The notes below the pieces were generated by a model. The model was not told where the DNA came from. It saw only the letters and a program-made list of their open reading frames with translations, and ran no database searches. DNA of 64,000 nucleotides from Candidatus Pullichristensenella avicola (lineage in GTDB: Bacteria; Bacillota; Clostridia; Christensenellales; Aristaeellaceae), in assembly GCA_018711655.1 (NCBI GenBank), contig DVIA01000065.1, positions 62,001 to 126,000 of the forward strand, written 5' to 3'. Numbering within the stretch: position 1 is the stretch's first letter; each line of letters begins with the position of its first letter. The position numbers were made by a program, and so were the translations under genes. Below, piece after piece: positions 23,101-31,657 of this stretch.

Positions 23101-24780
23101 ATGACGCTGATTTTAACGATTTTGCAGGTTCTGCTCAGTCTTGTGGTTGGGCTGTATTTTTTCCGGCAGTTGCGCAAAGACCGCGCTGCGCGGCCGGGCG
23201 GCGGCCGCCAGGCCGATATTGAAGGCGAGCATGTGCGCCGCTTGCGTTCCATATGTCTTTCGCAGCCGCTCAACGAAGCTGTGCGGCCGCGCGCGCTGCA
23301 CGAAATCGTCGGCCAGGAGGAGGGCGTGCGCGCGCTCAAGGCCGTGCTATGCGGGGAAAACCCGCAGCACGTCATCATTTACGGTCCGCCGGGCGTCGGC
23401 AAAACCTGCGCCGCCCGCCTGGCGCTGGAGGCCGCGAAGCGCTCGGAGGGAACGCCGTTTCGCATGGACGCGCCCTTTGTGGAAATGGACGCCACCTGTC
23501 TGCGCTTTGACGAGCGCGCCATCGCCGATCCTCTCTTTGGCAGCGTGCACGATCCCATTTATCAGGGCGCGGGCCCGCTGGGACAGAACGGCGTGCCCCA
23601 GCCCAGAGAGGGCGCCGTCACGCGCGCCCATGGCGGCGTGCTGTTTCTCGATGAAATCGGCGAAATGCACCCCGTGCAGATGAACAAGCTGCTCAAGGTG
23701 CTCGAGGATCGTCTGGTGCGCTTTGACAGCGCTTATTACGACCCCGCGGACGCCCGCACGCCCGCCTATATCCACGATATTTTTCAAAACGGCCTGCCCG
23801 CCGATTTCAGGCTTGTAGGGGCGACGACGCGCAGCCCAGCCGATCTTCCCCCTGCCCTGCGCTCGCGTTGCATGGAAATCTTCTTTCGTCCCCTGGAGCG
23901 CGAGGAACTTGCAGTGGTGGCCGAAAATGCCGCGCGACGCGCCGGCTTTTCCCTCTCCCGCGAGGATGCGGCTCTGACGGCCGCCTATGCCGACAGCGCG
24001 CGCACCGCCGTCAATCTCGTGCAGCTTGCGGCGGCCGCGGCGCGTCAGGAAAAGCGCTCCGCCATCACCCGCGCGGATGTAGAATATGTAGCCGCCTGTT
24101 CGCGCCGCACGCTTTTGCGCGAAGAGAGGCCTGTACAGGCCGGCGTGCCGGGCCAGGTGAACGCCCTGGCCGTCGGCGGCGCGGACACAGGCAGCATCCT
24201 GCGCGCCGAGGCCGCGGCCAGAGCCGGCGCGGGGCGCCTTCGCGTCACGGGCATCGTGGACCAGGAGGAGGTTTGCGACGGACGCGGTCGCACGCTGCGG
24301 CGCACAGGCTCGGCGCGCGATTCCGCCGAAGCGGCGCGCACGGCGCTGGCGGCGTTGGGCGTACCCGTGGAACGCTTTGACCTGCACGTCCATTTCCCCG
24401 GCGGCGCGATTGTAGACGGGCCTTCGGCGGGACTGGCCATGGCCGCGGCAATGGAATCGGCCATCTCCGGCGCGCCCGTCGCCGCCGACGCCGCCATGAC
24501 CGGCGAAATTTCCGTACACGGCGACATTCTGCCCGTAGGCGGCGTTCGCGCCAAAGTACGCGCCGCCAGACGCGCCGGGCTGCGGCGCGTACTGGTTCCC
24601 TGGGACAACCGCGCTGAAGCCGAGTGCGCGGGCATCGAGATCGTTCCCGTGCGCACGCTTCGGGAAGCGCTGGCGCATTTGAACGCTGAGACGGCGCGCC
24701 CCCTTCCCGCCGCCTGCGGCGATGGCTTGCTCGCCGCCGCGCCGGAGCGCGGGAGCGCGAATCTGACGAACAACGCCTGA
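23101..24780 (+). CDS. lonB: ATP-dependent protease LonB (membrane-associated)
   Basis: 559 residues. One N-terminal membrane helix (LILTILQVLLSLVVGLYFF), then RPRALHEIVGQEEGVRALKAVLCG and Walker A GPPGVGKT, Walker B LFLDEIGEMHPVQMNKLLKVLED, and a Lon protease domain with GPSAG (Ser442) and the lysine in GGVRAKVRAARRAG. Colinear with B. subtilis LonB, which acts in the forespore under sigma-F; sporulation control is not visible here. Starts at 23101 after CAGGAGGACGGC. A full-length LonA is encoded 13 kb away. Confidence 0.95.
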   Translation: MTLILTILQVLLSLVVGLYFFRQLRKDRAARPGGGRQADIEGEHVRRLRSICLSQPLNEAVRPRALHEIVGQEEGVRALKAVLCGENPQHVIIYGPPGVGKTCAARLALEAAKRSEGTPFRMDAPFVEMDATCLRFDERAIADPLFGSVHDPIYQGAGPLGQNGVPQPREGAVTRAHGGVLFLDEIGEMHPVQMNKLLKVLEDRLVRFDSAYYDPADARTPAYIHDIFQNGLPADFRLVGATTRSPADLPPALRSRCMEIFFRPLEREELAVVAENAARRAGFSLSREDAALTAAYADSARTAVNLVQLAAAAARQEKRSAITRADVEYVAACSRRTLLREERPVQAGVPGQVNALAVGGADTGSILRAEAAARAGAGRLRVTGIVDQEEVCDGRGRTLRRTGSARDSAEAARTALAALGVPVERFDLHVHFPGGAIVDGPSAGLAMAAAMESAISGAPVAADAAMTGEISVHGDILPVGGVRAKVRAARRAGLRRVLVPWDNRAEAECAGIEIVPVRTLREALAHLNAETARPLPAACGDGLLAAAPERGSANLTNNA

Positions 24781-24917
24781 AGGCGGTCTCCCAGCCGTCT
24801 GACCGGCGCGCTTTCCGCGCTGGAGCGTCCCTCGCCCTTCCTTGTCGCGGCGCGTCGCCAAAAACAAGGCCGGCCCGGCGGATATCTCCGCGGGCCGGCG
24901 CGGCGCGTTTCCGCGCG
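24781..24917. other. GC-rich hairpin between converging genes
   Basis: A long self-complementary stretch, GCCGGCCC near 24872 with GGGCCGGC near 24891, around TATC; lacks a T-run. Possible bidirectional stop for lonB and the small minus-strand gene. Confidence 0.35.
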
Positions 24918-25082
24918 CTAGCGGCTGCTCCTCCAGCGCTCCTTCGCCCGGCGTTTCAGACGTGCGCGGGGCTTTGGGGCATCGTTTTTGTTTGCGTCCA
25001 GCGCCGGCAGCGCGCCTGTGCATTCGTTGGCGGAGGCCATGGCGTCCAAATCAGGCATGCTCCGGGGCGTTTGTTTGCGCAT
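24918..25082 (-). CDS. Small hypothetical protein (54 aa)
   Basis: 54 residues starting 8 nt after AGGAGGGA on the minus strand. The first half, PRSMPDLDAMASANECTGALPALD, recalls a recurrent small clostridial protein type with an NDCTGL-P-like centre; the second half is basic (PRARLKRRAKERWR). No signal or membrane segment. No function can be given. It lies downstream of the EndoQ-UvrD gene and may share its transcript. Confidence 0.55.
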   Translation of the reverse strand: MRKQTPRSMPDLDAMASANECTGALPALDANKNDAPKPRARLKRRAKERWRSSR

Positions 25083-25234
25083 ATGCGTCCCTCCTGTCTT
25101 TTCGCCTATTCTGCCCCGAAAAGGGAGAGTCATTCCCGCAAAAAACCCTCGTTGGATGCAGCCTGCGCAAACGCTGCGGGCGCGCATTGCAGGCGCGAAG
25201 GCAAACACTTCCACGTCGCACGGGCGATCGCCCC

Positions 25235-28200
25235 TTAAAACAGCGAAAGCTGCTCCACTTTCGGCGGACGCGCGCGAGACGGAACGCGCTCGGCGCGCAG
25301 CCCCTCGCCCATCTCCGCCACAAAACGCGACGGCGCGCCCGGACAGGAAACGATCAGTTCTTCCCTTGCCCGGGTCAGCCCCACGAAAAAGAGGCGGCGC
25401 TCTTCTTCGATATCCGCATCCTTCCCGGGGCGGATCAGCGGCAAAAGGCCCTCCCCTGCGCCTACGAGGAACACAACGGGAAACTCCAGGCCCTTGGCGC
25501 CATGCAGGGTCATCAGCGTCACCGCGCCCGCGGCGCGCGCCTTGCCGTTGCGGCGGCGCAGGTCGGCCTCTTCGCCCACATCCAGCGTTGCGAGAAACGC
25601 GCGCATCGTATCCTGAAAGGACGCGGCGCTGGCCAGGCGTTCCAACGCCTCGCTCGTTCCGCGCAGGCCGATCCAGCGGCGCAGCAGCCGTTCGGGCTTC
25701 TCCTTTTCAAGCCTGGGCGCGATCAGTTCCATGGCGCGGACGCATTCCTCCGCGCCCGGCATATCGCGCAGAATTTCAACGCGCCCGGCGGCGTCTTTGG
25801 CGGCGACGCGCCGCGAAACATCGGCGGGAAGATCCCAGTTGAGGCGCAGCGCTGCTTGCAGCGCGGACGTATCCCCGGGCACGCACAGAGCGCGGAAAAA
25901 GGCGATCGCGCCGCGCGCGTCCCTGTCCTCCAGATAGTCCTCGCGCCCGGCGACCATGCACGGAATGCCGTCGTGCGCAAGGCATTCTTCGATCAGATCC
26001 AGTTGCCGATGCGTGCGCGCGAGCACCGCCATTTCCGAAAAGGCGCGCATACAGCCCTCGGTCGCCGTCGCATGCAGCATGTCCACGCCGCCGGCAAGGC
26101 GGGAAATTTCCTTTGCGATCCACACCGCTTCGGAAAACGGCGTATCCGCGCGCGCAAGGCGCACCGGCGCTCCAGACGCCGCCGCTGCGCGCAGCCTTCG
26201 CGCCGGGCCCGGGTTGTGGGAAATGCAGGCGGAGGCGCGGCGCAGTATATCCGGCGCGGAGCGATAGTTGACCCGCATTTCGACCGTTTCCAGTTCCGGA
26301 AGCTCCGCGCGCAGGCGCTCGAAACACGCAGCGTCCGCGCCGCGGAAACCATAGATGGACTGATCCGGATCGCCGATGACGAATAGGCTCTCGCCCCCGG
26401 CGCTCCAATGGCGCACAAGGGCGCGCTGCGCGGCGTTGATGTCCTGAAATTCATCTACCAGCAAATGGTCGAATCTCCCGTCTGAGGGCGGCTCCACGCG
26501 AAGGGCGTCGAGCAACAAATCGTCAAGGTCGCGCGCCCCCAACGCCCTCAGGCGCGCCTGATAAGCGGCGACCAGCGCCTCGTCAACGCCCACCTCCAGA
26601 CAGCTTTTGCCGTTTTTGACCTCGGAAATGGCGCGCAGCGCGGCGCGCGGCGGCCGGCCCGCCAACTCCGGCAAACCGCGCAGCGCTTCCAGCGCGCTTT
26701 CCTCGCCCAAAAGCGGGCGATCGTCCAGCATCTCCAGGCAAAGCGCATGAAAAGTGCCGATGTGCAATTTCTTCGCCACGCGCGCGCCAAGGCGCTTTTC
26801 CAGGCGCTCGCGCAGTTCCCGCGCCGCCTGATTGGTAAACGTCGCCGCCGTGATGCGCGCGGGACGGACGCCTCGTTTAATCAGCTGCACAATGCGCTCC
26901 ACCAGCGTAAAAGTCTTGCCTGTGCCCGGCCCGGCGACAACTGCCAAAGAGCGCGCGGCGGACTCCACGGCGCGCCTCTGGTCGTCGTTGAGGCCGGGCG
27001 CAGCGGGAACGGCCGTTTGCGGCGCGGGCGTTTCGGCCTGGCGGATCGCCTCCGGCGCAGGCGTCGCCCTGGCCGGCGCGCTGGTCATGTCGAACATCGC
27101 CGTTTGGCCGCCGAGCACTTCCATCTCGCCCGGCGCAAACAGGGAAATGACGCCATATTCGCCATCGTAACCGCTTTTGCGCAGCACCTTCCCCGCCCGC
27201 AGGCGGCGGATCGCCTCCTCCAGCGCCCAGCCGCCCGCCGCCCGCACGTCGCCAAGCGGCGCTTCGCGCAGGATATACATTTCGTTCCCAAGTTCCGAAA
27301 GCAGGTGGAAATAGCGCTCCGCGACCCGTTTTGACGCGGCGGATACGCCCATGCAGGAAGCGAGCACCTCGCAAAGCGGCATCAGGCTTTCAAACGGCCT
27401 GCCGCTTGCGGGCATCGCGCAGCCCTCGGGCCGGTCGGCCAACGCCTCGACGCGGTGCTTGACGCCGATGGTCAATTTGCGTCCGCAGACCGGGCACCTT
27501 CCCTGCAACTGCGCTGTCTGCGAAGGCTCCAGACAGACCTCGCAGGCGCGGTGCCCGTCGAGGTGATACTTGCCCTCCTCGGGAAAGAATTCGATGGTGC
27601 CCTCAAACCCCTCGCCGCTCTCAACAGCGCGCCGGAGCGCAGGGTAATTCGCCTGCGTGGAAAGCAGGTTTGCTTCGCGCGCCAGTTTTGCCGGCGAGTG
27701 CGCGTCTGAATTGGAGAGCAGAATACGCCCGTCAAGATTGGAAACGCGCCAGTTCATGGGCGGATCTGAAGAAAGGCCTGTTTCCAGCGCGCGGATGTGC
27801 CCGGAAAGATCGTCGAAGCATTCCTCGATGGAATCAAAGCCGGAAAAAGCGCCCAACAGAGAAAAGTGCGGCGTCCAGATATGCGCCGGGATAAAGACGG
27901 CCTCGGGGCAGGCCTCAAGCGTCATTTCCAGAAGATCGCGGCAGTCCAGGCCGAGGATGGGACGGCCGTCGGAATGAAGATTGCCGACGCGCTCCAGGCG
28001 CGCGCAGAGGCGCTCCGCCGCCTGAAACGAGGGCATGAGGATAACGTTGTGCACCTTGCGCGTCCGGCCGTCTTTTTTGTAAATGGAACTGATTTCGGCG
28101 CTGAGGACAAACCGCGGCTCGCCTGCGACCTCGCAGGGCAGACGCAGCGCGTCCTTCAGCGCGAACACGCCCTGATCCGCTTCTTCCAGCGCCTCGCCAA

Positions 28201-28351
28201 GCTCCGCGCGCCATACAGGGTGGGTAAAATCACCCGTGCCCAGAAGGCCGACGCCCTTGCGCCTTGCCCACAGGTCCAGGTGCGGCGCGTCGCATTCACG
28301 GCTGGTGGCCCTGGAAAATCGGGAATGGATGTGCAGATCGGCGATCAACAT
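25235..28351 (-). CDS. Fusion of EndoQ-like PHP nuclease with UvrD/Rep-type helicase, ending in a clamp-binding motif
   Basis: 1038 residues. Residues 1-~400 are an EndoQ-type PHP phosphoesterase: ADLHIHSRFSRATSR, GTGDFTHPVW, PAHIWTPHFSLLGAFSGF, SNSDAHSPAKLAREAN and a zinc-ribbon CEVCLEPSQTAQLQGRCPVCG. From about 465 a superfamily 1A helicase follows: AGPGTGKTFTLVERI (Walker A), TFTNQAARELRERL, LVDEFQDINAAQ (Walker B), GDPDQSIYGFRGAD, VTLMTLHGAKGLEFP and VGLTRAREEL. EndoQ in archaea nicks 5' of deaminated bases. The last five residues, QLSLF, fit the beta-clamp binding pentapeptide. It is probably a replication-linked repair enzyme for uracil or hypoxanthine. Start at 28351 follows GAGGTACGA. 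Confidence 0.9.
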   Translation of the reverse strand: MLIADLHIHSRFSRATSRECDAPHLDLWARRKGVGLLGTGDFTHPVWRAELGEALEEADQGVFALKDALRLPCEVAGEPRFVLSAEISSIYKKDGRTRKVHNVILMPSFQAAERLCARLERVGNLHSDGRPILGLDCRDLLEMTLEACPEAVFIPAHIWTPHFSLLGAFSGFDSIEECFDDLSGHIRALETGLSSDPPMNWRVSNLDGRILLSNSDAHSPAKLAREANLLSTQANYPALRRAVESGEGFEGTIEFFPEEGKYHLDGHRACEVCLEPSQTAQLQGRCPVCGRKLTIGVKHRVEALADRPEGCAMPASGRPFESLMPLCEVLASCMGVSAASKRVAERYFHLLSELGNEMYILREAPLGDVRAAGGWALEEAIRRLRAGKVLRKSGYDGEYGVISLFAPGEMEVLGGQTAMFDMTSAPARATPAPEAIRQAETPAPQTAVPAAPGLNDDQRRAVESAARSLAVVAGPGTGKTFTLVERIVQLIKRGVRPARITAATFTNQAARELRERLEKRLGARVAKKLHIGTFHALCLEMLDDRPLLGEESALEALRGLPELAGRPPRAALRAISEVKNGKSCLEVGVDEALVAAYQARLRALGARDLDDLLLDALRVEPPSDGRFDHLLVDEFQDINAAQRALVRHWSAGGESLFVIGDPDQSIYGFRGADAACFERLRAELPELETVEMRVNYRSAPDILRRASACISHNPGPARRLRAAAASGAPVRLARADTPFSEAVWIAKEISRLAGGVDMLHATATEGCMRAFSEMAVLARTHRQLDLIEECLAHDGIPCMVAGREDYLEDRDARGAIAFFRALCVPGDTSALQAALRLNWDLPADVSRRVAAKDAAGRVEILRDMPGAEECVRAMELIAPRLEKEKPERLLRRWIGLRGTSEALERLASAASFQDTMRAFLATLDVGEEADLRRRNGKARAAGAVTLMTLHGAKGLEFPVVFLVGAGEGLLPLIRPGKDADIEEERRLFFVGLTRAREELIVSCPGAPSRFVAEMGEGLRAERVPSRARPPKVEQLSLF

Positions 28352-28418
28352 TCGTACCTCGCTGAAACCGGCAAAGCGCGGTCGCTTTGCGGAAATCCGG
28401 CCGTTGAAAACGCGCCAT

Positions 28419-28459
28419 ATACAAAAATTGCCCTCTGTTTGCAAAGGCAATTTTTGTAT
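28419..28459. terminator. Bidirectional terminator
   Basis: ATACAAAAATTGCC (28419-28432) is a perfect inverted repeat of GGCAATTTTTGTAT (28446-28459), giving a T-run on both strands. It separates murA from the EndoQ-UvrD gene, both on the minus strand, and so ends murA transcription. Confidence 0.8.
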
Positions 28460-28487
28460 GCGCGGAACGTACCGCAATGAAACTTTG

Positions 28488-29762
28488 TCAAACCGGGGCG
28501 TAACTGCGCGAGGAAACGCGCTCCACACAGGCGCCCAGTGCGCGCAGTTTTTCATCGAAACGCTCGTAGCCGCGCAGTATATACTCCACGCCGCCGATCT
28601 CCGTTTCGCCCTCGGCCATCAACGCGGCGATGACCATGGCCGCGCCGGCGCGCAGGTCCGTGGCGTTTACGCGCGCGCTGACCAGATTGTCCACGCCGGA
28701 AATGATCGCAGAGCTTTCAATAACGCGCACATTCGCGCCCATCTTGCGCAATTCGTCAAGAAACCGGAAGCGGTTTTCAAAAATCGTTTCCGTGACGATG
28801 CTCGTGCCCCGCGCCACGGTCAAAAGCGCGGAAAGCGGCTGCTGCAGGTCCGTCGGGTAGCCGGGATACCCCTGCGTTTTGACGTTCACGGCGCGGAAAA
28901 CGCCATTGGAACGCACATGGATCCAGTCGTCCTCGCTTTCAACGCGCACGCCCATTTCCAGCAGTTTTGCCGAAAGCGCTTCCATATGCGCGGGAATGGC
29001 GCCGGTGATGACCACATCGCCCGCCGTGGCGGCGGCGGCGATCATCAGGGTTCCGGTTTCGATCTGATCGGGAATGATGGTGTAGTTCGCGCCGTGCAGA
29101 TGGCGACCGCCGCGCACGCGGATAACGTCCGTCCCGGCCCCCTTGACCCACGCGCCCATGGCGGAAAGGAAGTTGGCCAGATCGACGATGTGCGGCTCCT
29201 TTGCGGCATTGTGGATGCAGGTAGTGCCGCTGGCGCTGACGGCGGTGAGCATGCTGTTCACCGTCGCGCCCACCGAGGGCATGTCCAGGAAAATGTCGTT
29301 GCCGATCAGTTCCTCGGCGCTGACTTCAAGATTGCCGCCCAGCGTATCGGCGCGCGCGCCCAGGGTGCGCATGGCCTTCAGCGTCTGGTCGATCGGGCGG
29401 GCGCCGATATCGCAGCCGCCGGGCAGCGGCACCTGCGCGTGGCCAAATACGCCCATCAAAACAGGCGCGAGATAATAAGAAGCGCGCATGCGGCTGGTCA
29501 GTTCGTAAGGAGGATTGCACTTGTTTACCGGCCGCGGATCGACGCGCAGGACGTTGTCCTGAAACGATACCTCCGCGCCCAGCCAGCGCATCATTTCCAG
29601 CAGCACATGAATGTCGTTGATGTCAGGCAGATTTTCAATGACCGACGGCGAATCCGCCAGCAGCGCCGCGGGCACGACCGCAAGCGCGGCATTCTTTCCG
29701 CCGCTGACCATGACCTCCCCTTCGAGACGGCGACCGCCCCGAATCACCAGCTTTTCACCCAT
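28488..29762 (-). CDS. murA: UDP-N-acetylglucosamine 1-carboxyvinyltransferase
   Basis: 424 residues. First committed step of peptidoglycan synthesis: transfers enolpyruvate from PEP to UDP-GlcNAc. The N terminus GGKNAALAVVPAALLAD, the catalytic loop PLPGGCDIGARPIDQ (Cys117, so fosfomycin-sensitive type), and EGETEIGGVEYILRGYERFDEKLRALGA are all diagnostic. The start at 29762 matches the family N terminus MGEKLVIRGG; the ribosome site is weak (GGAG is about 30 nt upstream). Firmicutes often have two paralogues; only one is here. Confidence 0.95.
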   Translation of the reverse strand: MGEKLVIRGGRRLEGEVMVSGGKNAALAVVPAALLADSPSVIENLPDINDIHVLLEMMRWLGAEVSFQDNVLRVDPRPVNKCNPPYELTSRMRASYYLAPVLMGVFGHAQVPLPGGCDIGARPIDQTLKAMRTLGARADTLGGNLEVSAEELIGNDIFLDMPSVGATVNSMLTAVSASGTTCIHNAAKEPHIVDLANFLSAMGAWVKGAGTDVIRVRGGRHLHGANYTIIPDQIETGTLMIAAAATAGDVVITGAIPAHMEALSAKLLEMGVRVESEDDWIHVRSNGVFRAVNVKTQGYPGYPTDLQQPLSALLTVARGTSIVTETIFENRFRFLDELRKMGANVRVIESSAIISGVDNLVSARVNATDLRAGAAMVIAALMAEGETEIGGVEYILRGYERFDEKLRALGACVERVSSRSYAPV

Positions 29763-29794
29763 ATCGTATGAAACCCGGCAGCAGCCGGCTCCTT

Positions 29795-30001
29795 TCAATG
29801 ATGACAACCGGAGCAGCAGCCGCAATTTCCGCTGCAGCCCCCGCCGCCCGCGCGCTTCGAACCGAAGGCGCAGGAACCCGTATAATCGCGCACAGCCTTG
29901 GCGCCGCATTTTTCGCACACGGCCTCTGCGCGCTTGTCCATGGAGGCAAGCACCTCAAAACGATGGCCGCACTGAGGGCATTTCCACGCGTACAACGGCA
30001 C
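29795..30001 (-). CDS. FmdB-family zinc ribbon protein
   Basis: 68 residues with a GTG start (30001) after GGAGGCGACGTTT. It opens PLYAWKCPQCGHRFEVLASMDKRAEAVCEKCGAKA, the CxxC...CxxC zinc ribbon of the FmdB/CxxC_CxxC_SSSS family, and ends in a Gly/Cys-rich tail GGGGCSGNCGCCSGCHH that could hold further metal. The regulator role named for FmdB is not proven for the family. Probably leads the murA transcript, 32 nt upstream of murA. Confidence 0.85.
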   Translation of the reverse strand: MPLYAWKCPQCGHRFEVLASMDKRAEAVCEKCGAKAVRDYTGSCAFGSKRAGGGGCSGNCGCCSGCHH

Positions 30002-30055
30002 AAACGTCGCCTCCGAATCATTTCGATTTGATAAACATTTCCTGCCGCATCTTTT

Positions 30056-30084
30056 ATTATACATGACAATTCCGTTTCAATCAA
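30056..30084 (-). promoter_or_regulatory. Promoter of the FmdB-murA transcript
   Basis: Minus strand TTGATT (30084-30079), 17 bp, TATAAT (30061-30056). Confidence 0.7.
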
Positions 30085-30169
30085 GCCCGTTACGGAAGAT
30101 TATCACAAATATTACCGCCAATTTCTCCCAAATATGCCAAAAACGGGCAAATGTCTCTGCCAAACGCGA

Positions 30170-30198
30170 TTGCCAAACGCCCGCGGGTATGCTAAAAT
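30170..30198 (+). promoter_or_regulatory. Promoter of the alpha/beta-hydrolase-like gene
   Basis: TTGCCA (30170-30175), 17 bp, TAAAAT (30193-30198), about 50 bp before the start. Confidence 0.65.
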
Positions 30199-30246
30199 TT
30201 TCTGCGTGCGCAAACTGCGCGCGAAATCTGACCGCGGAGGGGAACG

Positions 30247-31077
30247 ATGTCCCGCGAAAACCGCGCGTTGACCTTTCGGGGCCAGCGCGTCAACTTCAGC
30301 ATTGAGTGGCCCGAGGCGCACCTGCGCCATCGGCTGCTTTTGCTGTGTTCTCCGTTGCTGAGCGGTTTTCACTGGCGAAAACTCCTGCCGGAACTCTCCG
30401 AGCTTGGTTGCCTGTGCGTGCTTGCGGAACTGCCGGGCTTTGGGGCGGGCGTTTCGCCTGTCGCGCCGCCGCGGGAAAGCGGCGTGCGCGCGCAAATGCT
30501 GTGGGGCGTGCTGGACGAGGTAGACGCGCGCCTGGGCGGCGACAGCGCTCTGTGGCATTTGTCGGCGCACGGCGCGGCCTGGACGACGGTATTGGCCATG
30601 CGCGCTGCGCAGCCAAATTCGGTGCGCTCCCTCATTGGCATTTCCCCATTGAATCCGCCGCGCGCCCGGCGCCGTTTCTTTGGCGGCCACGGCGGCGAAG
30701 CAGAGCGCTTTGTGGAACGCACGCTGTCCACGCCGGCGGCGTTTACGCAGTTCGTGGCCCGCGCCGCGCGGCGCCCGCTGCCCGATTATGTCGTCGAGCG
30801 CATGTGGGCCGGTCTTGACCGCCCCGGCGCGCGCGGCGCGCTCCTTGCCCTGCTCGAGGGCGCCGACGAGCCGACCCCGCCGGCAGACTTTTGCCCCTCC
30901 ATCGCCATCTGGGGCGGCAGCGACCCGCTCATGCCGGCGGATACGCGCGAGCGCCTCGCCGCGCAGGCGCCTGACCTTGAAGCGCACATTATACGGCCTG
31001 CCGGGCACTTCCCCATGGAGACCCACAGCCGCGCCCTGCGCGATTATTTGCGCGGCTGGCTTAAATACGTCGGTTGA
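30247..31077 (+). CDS. Alpha/beta hydrolase fold protein lacking the nucleophilic serine
   Basis: 276 residues with a canonical alpha/beta-hydrolase layout: LLLCSPLLSGFHWRKLLPEL (oxyanion strand), LAELPGFGAGVS, the elbow region ALWHLSAHGAAWTTVLAMRAAQP, an Asp loop AIWGGSDPLMPADT and the His segment IRPAGHFPMETHS. In active enzymes the elbow reads G-x-S-x-G; here the nucleophile position is Gly109 (SAHGAA), so the protein is probably not a serine hydrolase unless Ser106 substitutes. The Asp and His remain. Cytoplasmic, single gene with its own promoter; starts after GCGGAGGGGAACG. Role unknown. Confidence 0.78.
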   Translation: MSRENRALTFRGQRVNFSIEWPEAHLRHRLLLLCSPLLSGFHWRKLLPELSELGCLCVLAELPGFGAGVSPVAPPRESGVRAQMLWGVLDEVDARLGGDSALWHLSAHGAAWTTVLAMRAAQPNSVRSLIGISPLNPPRARRRFFGGHGGEAERFVERTLSTPAAFTQFVARAARRPLPDYVVERMWAGLDRPGARGALLALLEGADEPTPPADFCPSIAIWGGSDPLMPADTRERLAAQAPDLEAHIIRPAGHFPMETHSRALRDYLRGWLKYVG

Positions 31078-31124
31078 CCTTTCGCCTCAGGGCGTCCTTC
31101 CTTCCTGTGAAAAGCGATTTGTCC

Positions 31125-31153
31125 TTGTCCGATTTTCTGAACCGTGCTATAAT
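31125..31153 (+). promoter_or_regulatory. Promoter of the structured leader/ncRNA before TrmH
   Basis: TTGTCC (31125-31130), 17 bp, TATAAT (31148-31153). The next start codon with a good ribosome site is 500 nt downstream. Confidence 0.7.
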
Positions 31154-31159
31154 AGCAGC

Positions 31160-31657
31160 AGAGCAAGGGTTTTGAGGGCGCAGGAGCCATCCGCCTCTTG
31201 TTCCGGACGACGACGCAAAGACCTGCAAGGGCCGAAATCCCCAAATGCAGCAAGAGCGTCGCGTCAACAGCGCATCCTATCCTCTACTCTGAAGAAAGTG
31301 GAGATTTGAAATGCCGCGGGTTTTCAGGCGCGGTTCGCGTTGCGCGTATCCGCAGCGGTTTTGCGGTCGAACGGCCTGAAGGTCACGGCGCTTGCCCTGA
31401 TGCGTTCGATTCTCCGGGCGCTCCCGTCAGAACGCATGAAAATCACGGCAAAACCGTCCATGCGGCGCGCCGGCGGTGTTTTTGCAAGGATTCCGGTTGT
31501 CAGGCGGTTTCCGGCGCGCAAACGCTTTGTTCCGCGATTGCCCAAATCGAACCCGGCGGAGGCGTTCCCGAAAACAATTGCGCATTCGCCGGCGCCCATG
31601 AACCGGACAGACCGCATCGACGCGGTATAGATTTTCAAAGCGATCCGAGGTGAAAAC
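31160..31657 (+). ncRNA. Long structured leader or ncRNA (~500 nt) upstream of TrmH
   Basis: From a clear promoter to the TrmH start no frame has both start signal and plausible protein. The sequence is rich in paired segments: GACGC/GCGTC around CTGCA/TGCAG near 31207-31260, a CTCTACT/AGTGGAG-like hairpin near 31280-31304, a perfect CGGTTTTGC/GCAAAACCG stem (about 31361 and 31447) enclosing a perfect ATGCGTTC/GAACGCAT hairpin, and a CGCCGGCG pair near 31470 and 31592. None of the common riboswitch cores (cobalamin, FMN, TPP, SAM, lysine, c-di-GMP, guanidine) is recognisable. It could be an independent RNA or a 5' leader. Confidence 0.4.

Noticed and set aside
24045-24773. Long minus-strand frame opposite lonB
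   Set aside because: Antisense to a fully conserved LonB protease domain; Ser/Ala-rich shadow.
31160-31300. c-di-GMP riboswitch because of GACGCAAAG
   Set aside because: The flanking GGGCAAACC and tetraloop-receptor parts are missing, and the pairing pattern is a simple nested hairpin.
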